DNA of 64,000 nucleotides, from positions 7,117,377 through 7,181,376 of the forward strand of contig NC_034016.1 in NCBI RefSeq assembly GCF_000346465.2. The letters are read 5' to 3'. This document shows, piece after piece, positions 1-10,113 of the stretch. Within the stretch, counting starts at the first letter, position 1. Each line of letters begins with the position of its first letter. The DNA comes from Prunus persica (Eukaryota; Streptophyta; Magnoliopsida; Rosales; Rosaceae). Made by a program: the position numbers and the translations under genes. Under the pieces are notes generated by a model. The model did not search any database. It was not told the origin of the DNA and saw only the letters and a list, made by a program, of their open reading frames with translations.

Positions 1-818
1 GGTGCGGACACACCTGCGCGGATTACAGATGACGGTTACAAGAATGGCGGGGAAGTGAACAGTACCCGACGAAAAAAAAAGTCATAAGAGAGTAGACATA
101 TAAACAAGTAAACCCGGCCCAGGAAGAATGTACCGAAACATCATACATATGAGACAGAAAGCTTCGTCTACCCTGTCTCTTGTGAAAAATTCTGTACTGA
201 TCGACCTGTGTGACACTAGCCAATCAATTCATTCAATCGACGAACTGGTCGGGATGATAACCAGAGACTTTTCCTGTTCTTGGAGCTCAATCACTAAGGC
301 AGGCTGCTTTCCGAGTCTCCCCATTTCTGTATTTTAAAAAAATGGGATCCCTCCTATCCCCTGCTAGCTGGATAAGGTGGGTTACTTTCTCATAGTCTCC
401 ATTTCGAGATGGTGGATCAGGCCAATCAGACTTGAGCTCTTTCGTCTGGAATGGAGGGGCGTTTAAGAATTCCTTTGGTAGTAGGTATGGGGCATGCTTC
501 TTTCAGGAGACAAGCTACCCCTGAGGCAAGTAGCTAGTTGACTGTAGGTTTAGAGCATGCTAGGATAGATTCTAACTAATTCTCTCTCTCTGGTCTTGCT
601 CTTCCTCTTGCTAGGCGAATGGGCTTTGGTGGATCCGATCCCCCAAGAAAGGTTTTCATTCCAGCTCTGGGGGCTGTCGTAGATCACTAGGAGAGATAAG
701 AATGTATTAGCTGTTAGCTCTTCTTGCCTAGTAGCAGTAGCGCTAGGCTGTCTTCTCTTTGTAGTTGGGAGAGCTGGATGGCGCAAGGGGCCTTTCTTTA
801 GGAATTCTTAAACCGCGG

Positions 819-1113
819 GCTCCATCTCCATAAGTTCTTGCCGAGGGCTCGTCAGAACAGCCCTTCCCTTCCTTCCTTTCACCAAGGGAGCCCTTTTTCC
901 CTTACGCGCTTCTACAAGAGCCATTATTTCGTCTAGGCTCACCCGGGCTTCGGATCCCTTTATAAAAGGATTCTACAAAGAGTCGCCTTGGGAGGGAAGT
1001 TCCGGCAGCTCTTCCAGTCGAGAAAAAAAGCAAATCCATAAGAGAAAGAAGAATAATAAAGTCTACTTCGCACCTTCGTGCTCAACATGGTTCTGATCCC
1101 GCTCCAACCGGGT
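819..1113. repeat. Interrupted direct repeat, copy 1
   Basis: Positions 819-954 match 5664-5795 almost base for base, apart from a 4-nt CTTC-type indel and a few substitutions. Positions 1035-1113 match 5876-5954. The 80 nt between these arms (955-1034) does not match the 80 nt in the other copy. The repeat has no recognisable coding content. Confidence 0.9.
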
Positions 1114-1170
1114 GTCAGTGATCAGTCCCGCTAGAATGTATTCCTAGAAAGACTTCGTTAGTTTTCAGGA

Positions 1171-1600
1171 TTAGCAAGAACACTTGCAAGCCAAAATCCA
1201 GCGGGAAAGTCCAAGAGAAGGCACGAGATCCATTTCATCATATTTTGAGATTTTATCTTCCTCTGGAATTGCTCTTCCGGTACAAGAACTAGAATAGGCT
1301 ATGCTTGGCGAGATCTCCGCTATCGGGCAAAGAATATCTCCAACTATTACAAATACCAGATTTGAGGTGACCACAGGTTGCTTAGGAGGGTCTATTTCAA
1401 TGACACCATCATTTAAGAACTTTTGGATCTGATTTTTAAGAACCCAACAATCTTCTATCGGATGACTAATAACTCGATGGAATTAGCAGTATTTGGGATC
1501 TCCTACTCGTCCCACCTCATCTGGTCTCTTAGGTTCGGGAAGCTCGATCAACCCTTGCTCTAATAAAGATGTGAAGAAATCTTCAACATCCTCATTTCGA
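1171..1600 (-). pseudogene. Ty3/gypsy gag-protease fragment
   Basis: Reading leftward from about 1600, one frame gives a retrotransposon-like stretch containing ELPEPKRPDEVGR, then KYC-stop-FHRVISHPIEDCWVLK, then about 75 more open codons to 1171. The pattern Y-C-x-FHR-x(3)-H-x(3)-CWVLK resembles the zinc-binding segment between gag and protease of plant Ty3/gypsy elements. One in-frame stop interrupts the zinc-binding segment at about 1487. There is no LTR, reverse transcriptase or integrase nearby, so this is an isolated fragment inside mitochondrial-like DNA. Assignment to the Tat/Athila side of Ty3/gypsy is inference from the motif style only. Confidence 0.6.
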
Positions 1601-1858
1601 AAGGAATATTTTTTTATTTTTCTTTTTATTTTTCCCCAGCGGGATAAATAAAATATCTTGTGGGGGGGCCCACCTCCCTTTCCCCCCTCCCATGGCCGAA
1701 AGCCTTGGTCCTTGCTTCTCGACCACGACCTCTCTTCTCGATTGAAGCACTGCTATTCCGTCGCTAAAACTCATGAAGGCCCACCCACAGGGTGGCCTTC
1801 TTATATAATAGAAGGAGTGGGTCGATAACGCAAGTCTGTATTTCCGAAGCATTTTTAC
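1601..1858. other. Spacer, no gene recognised
   Basis: The stretch contains a T-rich run, a homopolymeric G run near 1663-1669 and C-rich DNA. A minus-strand open frame of 86 codons is rich in low-complexity sequence and resembles no protein I know. I see nothing functional here. Confidence 0.4.
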
Positions 1859-2164
1859 CTAGAATAAATCGCTATTGACAATTTCCATGGCACGAAGGTA
1901 AAATTCGCTATACATGCCAAAAGTGTCTAGGCTGGCATAAATTTGTGAGAGTAATTCGATATTATTATTTCCGTCAACAAGAGATTCGATTACATCATAC
2001 ACGTGTTTTACGGGCTGCAGTTCAATGTTAGTATTCTCGAATAATAGTGCTAGCTGGCGATCAGCGATCTGCTCTTTGAGTGTATCACTAACAGATTGTA
2101 CGACTCGGTCTTGGTAGTTATCGGGTGTCATGTTTCGCAGACGTGACACCCGCCACGCCGCCAA
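1859..2164 (-). CDS. Unidentified 101-codon open frame
   Basis: This open frame reads as an ordinary folded-protein sequence: balanced charge, few low-complexity residues, regular spacing of hydrophobic residues, and segments such as DRVVQSVSDTLKEQIADR and LLSQIYASLDTFGMYSEFY. The start is uncertain: an internal ATG at residue 12 (MTPDNYQDR) is a natural alternative to the first one, and the frame could also be the end of a longer captured gene. I do not recognise the family. It lies about 315 nt downstream of the nad1 exon on the same strand, in DNA that otherwise carries mitochondrial sequence. It could be a mitochondrial chimeric ORF, a captured plasmid or viral fragment, or chance. Confidence 0.3.
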   Translation of the reverse strand: MAAWRVSRLRNMTPDNYQDRVVQSVSDTLKEQIADRQLALLFENTNIELQPVKHVYDVIESLVDGNNNIELLSQIYASLDTFGMYSEFYLRAMEIVNSDLF

Positions 2165-2479
2165 AACCCCGATGAAAAGTGGCAGTCGTATTTGGGTTAT
2201 TAAATAAAGATAGGAGAAACGCTAATGTGGCATCGCTCATTATGGATTAAGATTCACTTGTAGTTCCGCTTCCTGTTCTAACAGAAAGACTTGTAGGAAA
2301 TCTGGTTGGTCCAACCAAGAAAAACATGGGAGTCTTTGGGCATCTCACAGTAATGCAATGATCAACTCTTAATAAGATGGTGACCCGCCCATATGTTTTT
2401 ATGTCCATCTTTTAGCCCCAACTTTAACGAGCATTTTCGGGGACTAGCCCGCTTCCAGAGGAAAATTCCTCGCGCATAA
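2165..2479. other. nad1 downstream flank, no gene recognised
   Basis: This is the sequence immediately 3' of the nad1 stop on the minus strand. I see no further coding region or structured RNA. Confidence 0.5.
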
Positions 2480-2720
2480 TTAAGGGAGCCATTGAAAGGT
2501 GACTGAAACACTAGAAACGGGGACTACCCGAGCTAATGATAGAGGCAAGAACACTTTCCAGCCAAGTCCCATTAATTGATCATAACGATATCGTGGAAAT
2601 GCTGCACGGACCCATATATATATGAACGGAAACAGAATCACCTTAATACTAAACCAGATCGAGCCCGGGATCTTCTTGAAAATGGGAAGATCTAGGATAG
2701 GCGGCCAACCTCCTGGAGAG
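2480..2720 (-). pseudogene. nad1: nad1 last exon (exon 5), mitochondrial complex I subunit 1 fragment
   Basis: NAD1 is a membrane subunit of respiratory complex I. From about 2720 the minus strand encodes [20 protein letters not shown] and continues through [20 protein letters not shown] to the terminal VTFQWLP and a TAA at 2480-2482, the C-terminus of plant NAD1. The open frame continues upstream to 2797, but those codons lie in intron 4, so the exon boundary is put near the CCAGGAGGTTGG stretch (about 2706-2720), approximately. Angiosperm nad1 exons are scattered and trans-spliced, and no other exon is present, so this cannot make NAD1 alone. Several residues (for example LARVV where LAWVV is usual) may be RNA-editing sites or decay. 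Identity is confident; pseudogene status is inferred from the nuclear context. Confidence 0.9.
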
Positions 2721-2810
2721 AGCGATGTGCATGGACCAGGTGAGTAGGGATGTAGCTCTGTGGACCGCTCGTCGGGCCTGATAGGTGGTGGTATCACACC
2801 CTTCTCAAAG

Positions 2811-2844
2811 AAACCGTACGTGACACTCTGGCGTCATACGGCTC
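2811..2844 (-). other. Group II intron domain V of nad1 intron 4
   Basis: Read on the minus strand, this 34-nt segment begins GAGCCGTATG and ends CGTACGGTTT, pairing into the short hairpin of group II intron domain V, the catalytic core of these self-splicing introns. It lies about 100 nt upstream of the nad1 exon, with the domain VI region between, and downstream of the matR fragment. This is the expected order for nad1 intron 4. Confidence 0.8.
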
Positions 2845-3571
2845 CGTCCTGGAATCGGGACCTTTCTTTCAGAACCTTTGACCAACGGGTCCTCGAACCA
2901 ACCTGTCCTCCCCCTCGGTAAGCGGTTTCTTTTCATTCATTCATTGATTGATTCAAGGTAGCTGTAGCTTGCTTCCAAGTCCAAGTGCTAGCGGTAGAAG
3001 CTAGTCGCCAGAAGCGAACTTCCGGGCCAGGAAGGAGCCAAAAAACGTGAGCGCCCCTACAATCTTTCTAAAGCAACAAGCGAGAAACTTTACTTTGAGA
3101 AAGAAGCGCCTTCTATTATAATATTAGTAAAGGCGTCTTAGCCTATCTATAGTAAGGGGCCTTTTCTTGCTCGTTAGCGCTTTCAATAAGGACGTTTAGG
3201 CTTTACTAATAGAATATATAGGGCTTTTCTCGCTTGTTTAGTATTGCTTTGGCTTTGCCGTCCGTATCTTGCTGGCGCGGAAGCTACCGCAACTAAAAAA
3301 AATGAATGAAGGAATTATTATCGCTTAGCGCTTGTGCTAAGGAAGAAGGCATTAGCATTAGAAAGACTACAAAGGCATTCTGGGCCGACTACAAGACTAC
3401 GACTACAATACAAGTCATGAGCCATAGCGAAGCCAAGCCGGATAGGCTTTTTTATGTCGGAAGCCCCCAACTAGCTATCTTATAGCAGACAACTAACGCA
3501 AGCCTACTTAACAAATCTCATAACATAAGTAAACGCCTGTTCGCATCGCAACTAATAGAAAAAAACAACTG
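2845..3571 (-). other. nad1 intron 4 sequence between matR and domain V
   Basis: Its position between the matR C-terminus and domain V matches the native intron. No open frame of note is present. Short palindromic and repeated AAGC/GCGCTT-type segments occur around 3100-3360, as is common in plant mitochondrial introns and spacers. Confidence 0.55.
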
Positions 3572-3796
3572 CTAGACTAGACTAGTAGTTGAGTGCTCCT
3601 TGTTGTTCGGATCTTGACCGGGTCCGAGCTTCCCCAACTCTATGCTGTTGGGGAACTCTGCAAGGGTCTTACCACCTTCTTGATTTACTATAATTGAGGC
3701 TTTGGAGTACTTTGGGATTATATTCCGCGCCGAGGATTTGTGCTTGTGGGCTAGGGTGAATATTGCAGACCAGCGGATCTGGTGGTCGACAATCAA
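3572..3796 (-). pseudogene. matR: matR 3' fragment (mitochondrial maturase)
   Basis: MatR is the intron-encoded maturase in nad1 intron 4 that assists group II splicing. About 75 codons remain, including FTLAHKHKSSARNIIPKYSK, then NQEGGKTLAEFPNSIELGK and the end NNKEHSTTSLV, which I recognise as the C-terminus of plant MatR. Full MatR is roughly 600-700 residues, so only the last ninth or so is here. Homology stops near 3796, where the sequence changes to unrelated DNA, so the reverse-transcriptase and most of the maturase domain are absent. Orientation and distance to nad1 exon 5 are native, so the two were probably inserted as one piece. Confidence 0.8.
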
Positions 3797-5657
3797 GTTC
3801 GTTCCCTTTCATTCAAGTAGGTAAAGTAGGCATACGAATCACTTTTGCTTTGCCTTAGACTCTATTGGAACAAAGAAAGAAGGGGGCGGAATGGAGAAAG
3901 GAAGGGGACAAGGGCGGTCTTGCTTGGCGCGAAGGCTGCTGGTTCGGGGGTAGGGTACGGTACTAAAGGTCCTCGGACTTCCAGGCGGTTTTTCTTTTGG
4001 GCAGCTGTTCACCTTTGGATCTCGCCAATACAGCCCCCTATAGTTTTCGTTACCGAGATATCTTTTTTTTTCATTGTTCCCAGGGATCTTTTGGGTAATC
4101 CGCTCCCATGCTGCAGACAGTCAAATCTGAACTAAACCTTGTTGCTCTTCTTTCTTTCCTCGCGGGCAGGAAGCACACCAGCAGCGTGCGTTGCGTGATT
4201 CTACTGTGTTTTTTGCACTTGACTGGGTGGACAGTTGACCGGAAGATAACTTCAATTCGCCCGGCCAGCAGGCGGGCGGCGTGCTTATCTTGTGTGACAA
4301 CACTACAGAGCGAGTGGCTCTTCTAGGCGGGCAGCTGTGCGACAGCACTCCAGAGAAAACGGCGCTTTCGTGTAACATGCTATGGTCTCAACGCCCTTAC
4401 GAGGTAGTGATGAGTTTCATGCGCTCTAAGCCCGGCCCGCGCATGGTTAGGAAGATTGGCCACAATCTGAGCGGTACCACCCACCCTACCCTACCACCTA
4501 TAGGCGGTCGTCCGTCCAACCCACCCTTCTGTATAACCTATTCACATTAGTGAAGCGGCTGGATGCATAAGGGAAGTCAACCTACGAGCACGGAAGAGCG
4601 TAGTAGTATTGCTGCCCCTCTCTAAGTAAAGGTAAAGTCTCTCATTCAGCTAGAATGTAAGGAAATTGAAAGAAGCGCAGAAAAGGGTCAAACGCGGTTG
4701 CTAGCATCGAAGAGAGCCGTCATCGACGATAAAGTAGGAGTTTGGACTTGGCGAACGAGCTCTTGCCGCGGGAGAGGAAAGCGGGGCCGGCTCAATGTTG
4801 AATTGAGAAATCCATTCAAGGGTCGGAACATTTTAATGCCGGAATAGGGAATACGGGAAAGCAGCTGGATCCATTGGTTAAGATCTGGCTCGGATGCTAC
4901 TGGTAGCTAAGCATTTGGATCTGCTACTCGGATTGCAAGTGGTGAAAAAAACTGGTGGTTCTTCAACTGAATCAAAAATAATAAATTGGTAGAACTACTA
5001 CTGATGAGTCAACTCGGCCAAGTACTGCAACTTTTCTTAGGCGATGAGCTATGCACGGGCGCCTATCGAGCTTCGTTTGACCTGATTATGATCCCCTCCA
5101 CTAGATATATATAAATATATATAATCTCTTTGCCTTTGCATAGTATACGGGTCTGTGAATGGTGTTTATGGAGATACAAGGGGTAAACCCTTTTTAAAAA
5201 AAAAAAAGTAATTTCTCTCTTTGGCCGGGTTTTTGAGGAATAAGATAGGATGATGGTTGTCAGTTTGATCTTCAATCTAAAGAAAGGGCAACACATAAAT
5301 GTTTGCAGTGAAGAATGGCAGATGGATCAATTACGCGGTTCCGCAGCGTCCTCCAACTTGCTGTCCGCTCCCCTTCACTTTCTTTGCTGGACGGGAAGAT
5401 GCGAATAGCGAAGGCCTTCCCACCACGCGAAGTCAAACCTCGCCGGAGAGAGAGAAGCGAATTGAAAACCGGCCAAAAATCCCTTCGCAATCGCAGGTGA
5501 AAGCGGGAAAAAGAGGACGAAACCCTTTTTTCTTTGTCAGCTGACTTGAAAGGTCTCTCAGTGTACCGCCATACGCACCCAGACATTAGACCAATTGTGG
5601 CTAGCCTAACAGTTTCCAGAATGCCGTTGTCATGATGTTGATCCGGCTTCTGCGACT
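3797..5657. other. Mitochondrial-like spacer, no gene recognised
   Basis: Open frames here are short, in both orientations, and resemble nothing I know. The base composition is like plant mitochondrial intergenic DNA. No tRNA cloverleaf was found by eye. Confidence 0.4.
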
Positions 5658-5663
5658 ACGGCA

Positions 5664-5954
5664 GCTCCATCTCCATAAGTTCTTGCCGAGGACTCGGCAG
5701 AACAGCCCTTCCCTTCCTTTCACCAAGGGAGCCCTTTTTGCCTTACGCTCTTCTACAAGAGCCATTATTTCGTCTAGGCTCACCCGGGCTTCGGACACAT
5801 GCATGGCTTAATCTTTGAGACAAGCATATGACTACTGGCAGGATCAACCAGGTAGCATTCCTTTCCGACATCGGCTCCATAAGAGAAAGAAGAATAATAA
5901 AGTCTACTTCGCACCTTCATGCTCAACATGTTCTGATCCCGCTCCAACCGGGTG
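5664..5954. repeat. Interrupted direct repeat, copy 2 (contains 18S rDNA tip)
   Basis: The outer arms, 5664-5795 and 5876-5954, match copy 1 at 819-1113. The central 80 nt differs: here it contains the start of an 18S rRNA gene and 21 further nt, whereas copy 1 has unrelated sequence of the same length. Confidence 0.9.
5796..5854 (-). rRNA. 18S rRNA 5' end fragment
   Basis: The reverse complement starts TACCTGGTTGATCCTGCCAG and runs through TCAAAGATTAAGCCATGCAT, the first ~59 nt of nuclear cytosolic 18S rRNA. Homology ends abruptly after ATGTGT, where the sequence changes to the repeat arm. The fragment is far too short to be functional. The 21 nt on its upstream side (5855-5875) may be external transcribed spacer, but I cannot verify that. 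Confidence 0.92.
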
Positions 5955-5959
5955 GAAAT

Positions 5960-6329
5960 TGAGTAGGTAGCCACGCGTCACTATTCGCTCGTGGAGGAAG
6001 AGAGAGAAAGTGAGAAATCGTGAGAGAGGAGAGAGAGAATTCTGGAAAAAAAAAATATAAAAATAAAAAATAAGGAATCTGATCTGATACTTAAATTGGC
6101 ACTTCCATGGATCATAACTTCTTCATTTTAAATCAGAATTTAGCATGCTGCTTGTCTACGAACTCGTATCGACCAGCTCTATACAACGATGCTACTCAAT
6201 TCTCTAAAATTCTTCCATAACAAAAAGTGATTAAAGTGCCCATACCCTAAGGGCAAAAAATGTAATTGCATAATTAAATAATTAAATAAAAAAAAATTGT
6301 TGGGTTACGGTGTTGCACATCATCTGCAT
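5960..6329. other. AT-rich spacer, no gene recognised
   Basis: The stretch contains a purine-rich GAGA-type region near 5996-6042 followed by A- and T-runs. It carries no coding signal. It separates the mitochondrial-like block from the retrotransposon remnant. Confidence 0.4.
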
Positions 6330-7628
6330 CCAGATTGAACAAGCTGAAATCGAGAGAGTTCACGTGGACGAGGGTAGTGCAGCCAACATCCTACAACTAT
6401 CTATTATCCAGTAGTTCGGATTGGAGCCCAAGATCAACAAATTTGCCAGATCGCTCACCTGCTTCAATGGAGCCACGTCGATCATTGTGGGAACGATTGA
6501 CCTTGACATTCACTCACCGCCTGTGGTCTCCTCACAGACTTTCATGGTCATCAACGAGGTCTCCCCTATAACGGAATCTTGGGCCAACAATGGATCAACT
6601 AGATCGATGCTATCACATCCATTTCACACCAAAAGACATGCGACCGCATCCTTAGGGGTGGAATCTGGCATATCAACAGTGATTAAGTCATGGAAAGAAG
6701 ATGCACAGCCCAAGGGCTCAAGAAGAGCAAGCCGTTGCAGTTCACACCGATGATGCAGGATGTTGGCAAGGCAGGTCGAGCTCCCGACGGACAAGCAAAC
6801 CTGAAAAAGAAGGGAGTTGTCGCCTTCCAATAGCAACTAAGAGGCCAAGATCAAGACTAGGAAATCCTCTCTAAAGGCTCCTCTAAAGAAGGTTGGAAGC
6901 TTAAGGATGATGTTGAGTTAGTACCCCTTGATCATGACCTGCCAGACAGAAAACCGCAGATCAGCTCACGCCAAAACCCAAACAAGAAGGATCAAGATGA
7001 GGGAATCTGCCTGGAAGGCGCCCCTGAAGGGGGTTGGAAGCCCAAGGAAGAAGTTGAGTTAATACCCCTCAATCCTGACTAGCTAGACATAAAATCGCGG
7101 ATCAGCTCGCACCTAAGCAAGGACATGTTCACATGGTTGCCATTTGACATGCTGGCATCAACCGGAACATCATTTGCCATCGACTTCATGTCAACCCCGC
7201 TAGTAAGCCGGTGGCACAGAAGAAGCAACTTCACTCTCAAGCGAGTCGCGATCATTAAAGCCGAGATCGATAAGCTCCTAATTAGAATCGTTAGGAGAGT
7301 TTGCGTCGACTACACCAACCTCAACAAAGCATGCCTTAATGACAACTTCCCATTGTCGAGGATCGACCAGCTCGTGGATTTAACTTCCGGCAATCAACTG
7401 CTCAGCTTCATGGACGCCTACTTCAGCTATAATCAAATCCTGATGCATGAGGATGACAAGGCGAAGACCTCTTTCATCATCCAAAGAGGGACCTACTGTT
7501 ATAAGAACACTGGAGCAACCTACCAAATGCTTGTGAATAAAATTTTCAATATGCAAATCAGCAAAACCATGGAAGTTTACCTGGATGACATGTTGGTCAA
7601 AACTCCTGAGCGTGCATACCATATCTAG
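6330..7628 (+). pseudogene. Ty3/gypsy (Tat-like) reverse transcriptase remnant
   Basis: Positions 7125-7628 encode a recognisable reverse transcriptase: RRVCVDYTNLNKACLNDNF, RIDQLVDLTSGNQLLSFMDA, FIIQRGTYCYK, GATYQMLVNKIFN, and the catalytic YLDD in EVYLDDMLVK. The first catalytic Asp lies in FMDA. Two blocks are missing: the residues between the DKLL helix and RVCVDY, and the segment normally between TYCYK and GATYQ that carries MPFGL. The enzyme is therefore dead. Just upstream, the frame around 7030-7125 (EEVELIPLNPD, stop, then SRISSHLSKDMFTWLPFDM) matches the linker before the reverse transcriptase of Tat-type elements. Positions 6330-6840 are too degraded to assign firmly and are included as probable gag-pol remnant. 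Confidence 0.8.
6842..7120 (+). repeat. Tandem duplication of about 150 bp inside the gypsy remnant
   Basis: The stretch with GGTTGGAAG followed by GTTGAGTTA occurs at about 6889-6920 and again near 7035-7063, with the surrounding AAGATCAAGA/GGATCAAGAT and CAGATCAGCTC/GGATCAGCTC pairs also in register. The two copies have diverged by many substitutions, so the duplication is old. Confidence 0.6.
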
Positions 7629-8449
7629 AACCTTGCTGAAGCATTCAGCCTGCACATTTGGTGTACCGTCCGTTCGATTCTAGGTGGGAGGAGTCATTTG
7701 GTGGTAACTTAATACCAAGCAGGTCGAAAACCTCTAAAAATTGGATTAAACCCAGCTTCTGAAAAATTCTCATTACTTGATCCCAACTCCAAAAAGCAAC
7801 TCAACAGATCTTTTCTTACTAAAAAATGTTTTCTCAAAAAAGCCCCACGTGACTTCTTGACTTTGACATTCCAAATTGTACCCATAACACATCTTTATTC
7901 TTATTGGCCATGGCTATTTCCAAACAAAGACCCAATTCAATGAGCTTGACCTGCACACACTTGCACTTTTTTTTCAAAAGATGAAATGGCAATGGGAGAC
8001 ACAAGGTACAACCCTATGGTCCTGTCACAAATTTTTTTTGACTAACATGTAACCGTCATATCTCATACAATTCCATGAATCAAAAGGCAATATTCTCTAT
8101 GGATCAACGATCAACAAGAACTTTTCATGAAAATCTCAAGAACATAAAGAACATTCTTATATGTAAAATCCTAAAATCTTAGAAAAATCATATTTGTGTT
8201 TAGAATTTCAAGACCAACACAACAATGTAAATTAGATAAGCAAGAAAAACACACAAGAGCAAAAACCCAATGATGCCGCCAACCCCTTTGTCCATTTTTG
8301 AAAAATCTCTTTCATGCAACATCCAAAATTCCAAGTAGCAAGCATACATGTGAATCAATCATGAAAGATATGACATGTTATAACAATTATAACCATGAAA
8401 CTAAGCCCATATTCTTTCTAAAACTCAAAAGCGTGCACCTTTTCATAGA
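7629..8449. other. Non-coding, probable 5' internal region of a minus-strand LTR element
   Basis: No protein-coding similarity is visible. Its right end abuts the primer binding site at 8450-8467, so at least part of it should be the untranslated leader of the LTR retrotransposon read on the minus strand. The left part (7629-7730) may still belong to the gypsy remnant. Confidence 0.4.
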
Positions 8450-8467
8450 CCTTGGCTCTTGATACCA
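8450..8467 (-). promoter_or_regulatory. LTR retrotransposon primer binding site
   Basis: The reverse complement reads TGGTATCAAGAGCCAAGG. The TGGTATCA(G/A)AGC form is the standard sequence complementary to the 3' end of initiator Met-tRNA. It sits two bases from a TG/CA-type LTR end at 8470, the normal spacing. Confidence 0.75.
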
Positions 8468-8469
8468 CT

Positions 8470-9540
8470 TGAAGGGAATATTGTGGGAATGTTGTTGTGT
8501 AGAGATTTCTAAAAACTATACAACCAAACTTTGAGAGTATAAATCACCTAGCATGCCATATCTAATATCTAATCAAAGTAATAGTGGAAGCATTAAATAA
8601 ACTAGGGATTCATGCAAGTCTCATTTGGTCCCAATCTTTATAAGTCTATGAAAGTGTGCACCAAAGACTCTCAAAATCCTATTTGAGAGAAAGATAAGAT
8701 GTTCGTCATACCCTTGGAGCAAATCTTGAAACCAAGAATGGTATTCAAGTAGAGGGAGTGGTCCCTTTGTTGTTGGCTCTCCCTTTGATATTGATTCTCC
8801 ACCTTGTAGCTCTCAAAGACGTACAAAGATATGCACCTCCCCAAAGCTTTTCACCAAGGATTGAATGGGATGAGAGAATGAGTAGACAACAAGTGAACAG
8901 TGGTGCTAGCACCTTCATTTGATGTGATAGATTCAAGGGGTTAGGGGGAGAGAGCTTGATGTTTTCTCTCTTCCAATTTCACCAACTTGAAAAACCCTAG
9001 GATGATAGGATTCCATAGCTACGCACTTATGCGATAAAAAATGTCACAAGAGTGACAAAAATGCCCCCAAGCCCTAGGGTAGCCGCACCCCCCCTTTTGT
9101 GTGTCATCTTTTGCTATCTTGGTCCACACATTAATCCTATAATGTGTCACATATGTGCCTAAGTCCATATGGACAAATCCCTTTTGAATTTCCAAGTCAT
9201 ATGGGACCTTTAATAAAATTTTCATAACTTTAATTGAATAATTAAATTAATCTAATCAATTTAATTACTCTAGTGACTTGACTAATTCAATCACTCACTT
9301 GTCTAACAAGTGTTGGTACCGGTCATCCTTAGTTGACCATTTCAAGTGTTGGGTCAACCATTTGACCTTTGACCTTTGACTTTTGACTTTGACCTTTGAC
9401 TTTCACATTGACTTTGACCAAGTCACAAGAATCATTCATTCTCTTCATAATTTTCCAATAGATTCCTTTTCGGTGTGCAATCTTATAAGTTCTAATTAAC
9501 GAGGCAGTGGGTATGAATGATTCATTCTTAATCCATGGAC
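8470..9540 (-). mobile_element. 5' LTR of a minus-strand retrotransposon
   Basis: The left boundary is firm: the minus-strand LTR ends in CA at 8470 just before the primer binding site. The right boundary is not resolved; I place it near 9480-9560. The interior has no long coding frame. It holds a dense TTGAC cluster at 9333-9420 that could act as a transcriptional control region. No second LTR is visible in the window, so the element is incomplete here. The family (copia or gypsy) cannot be decided from the LTR alone. Confidence 0.55.
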
Positions 9541-10113
9541 TTGTTACTTTGTGTACATTATGTATCTAAAGCAACGTTCTTGCCCCTTTGATTATTATAT
9601 ATTATTTTCTTAGAATTATCCATTTTATATTGGCTTCTAGGGCATATATCTAGCGTCATGTGAAATTGAATACTATGTTTTTTTTTATATAAAATAACCG
9701 TTGTTTTTAGTATTTGAGGGTTTAGGATATTTTCACTTGCAGTTTGATTTCTCTGTAACCATGGTTTTTCAAGCGCCATTTGTGAAAATCATTATAGGTT
9801 TTTGTTTTGAAAATCTTTTTACTTTTTTTTTTTTGTGAAAATCATTTTACATTTTTCCAAATTTGATAAAAAATACAAACGAAGAACAAAAGGGTCTGGA
9901 AACACTTCTATGTTTTTTTCTATTTCATCTTAATAAGACAACAGTGGCTTTTTATTCACGTCGTTTGAATTGTCAAATCACAACGGTAATTAACTACTGC
10001 TGTGATAAAGCCTTATTACATCAGTAGTTCTAATCTAGCATCGTGTGAAATTAAATACTACGTCATTTTGTTAAAAAAGCCATCGTTATATGTAATAAGG
10101 TATAGTGTCGGAG

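Larger units (their letters stand above)
1..5960. other. Mitochondrial-like DNA mosaic (probable NUMT)
   Basis: The block holds minus-strand pieces of mitochondrial nad1 and matR in their native order, with group II intron sequence between them. Much of the rest has the even base composition and lack of long ORFs typical of plant mitochondrial spacer. It also holds a gypsy retrotransposon fragment and an 18S rDNA tip, so it is a chimera. Known biology: plant nuclear genomes carry mitochondrial insertions, and plant mitochondria also capture nuclear retroelements. The nuclear elements to the right favour a nuclear insertion. The right edge is approximate; from about 5960 the sequence becomes AT-rich and unlike mitochondrial spacer. 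In 1-818 and 3797-5657 I recognise no gene. Confidence 0.75.

Noticed and set aside
5105..5124. TATATAAATATATATAA stretch as a promoter
   Set aside because: It is an isolated AT dinucleotide run with no gene downstream on either strand.
3845..5544. Short plus- and minus-strand open frames in the mitochondrial-like block
   Set aside because: Their composition is low-complexity or random, no family is recognisable, and overlapping frames exist on both strands.
1..6000. The window as part of a mitochondrial genome
   Set aside because: The same sequence continues into CACTA elements and a pararetrovirus array and contains an 18S rRNA tip of the cytosolic type.
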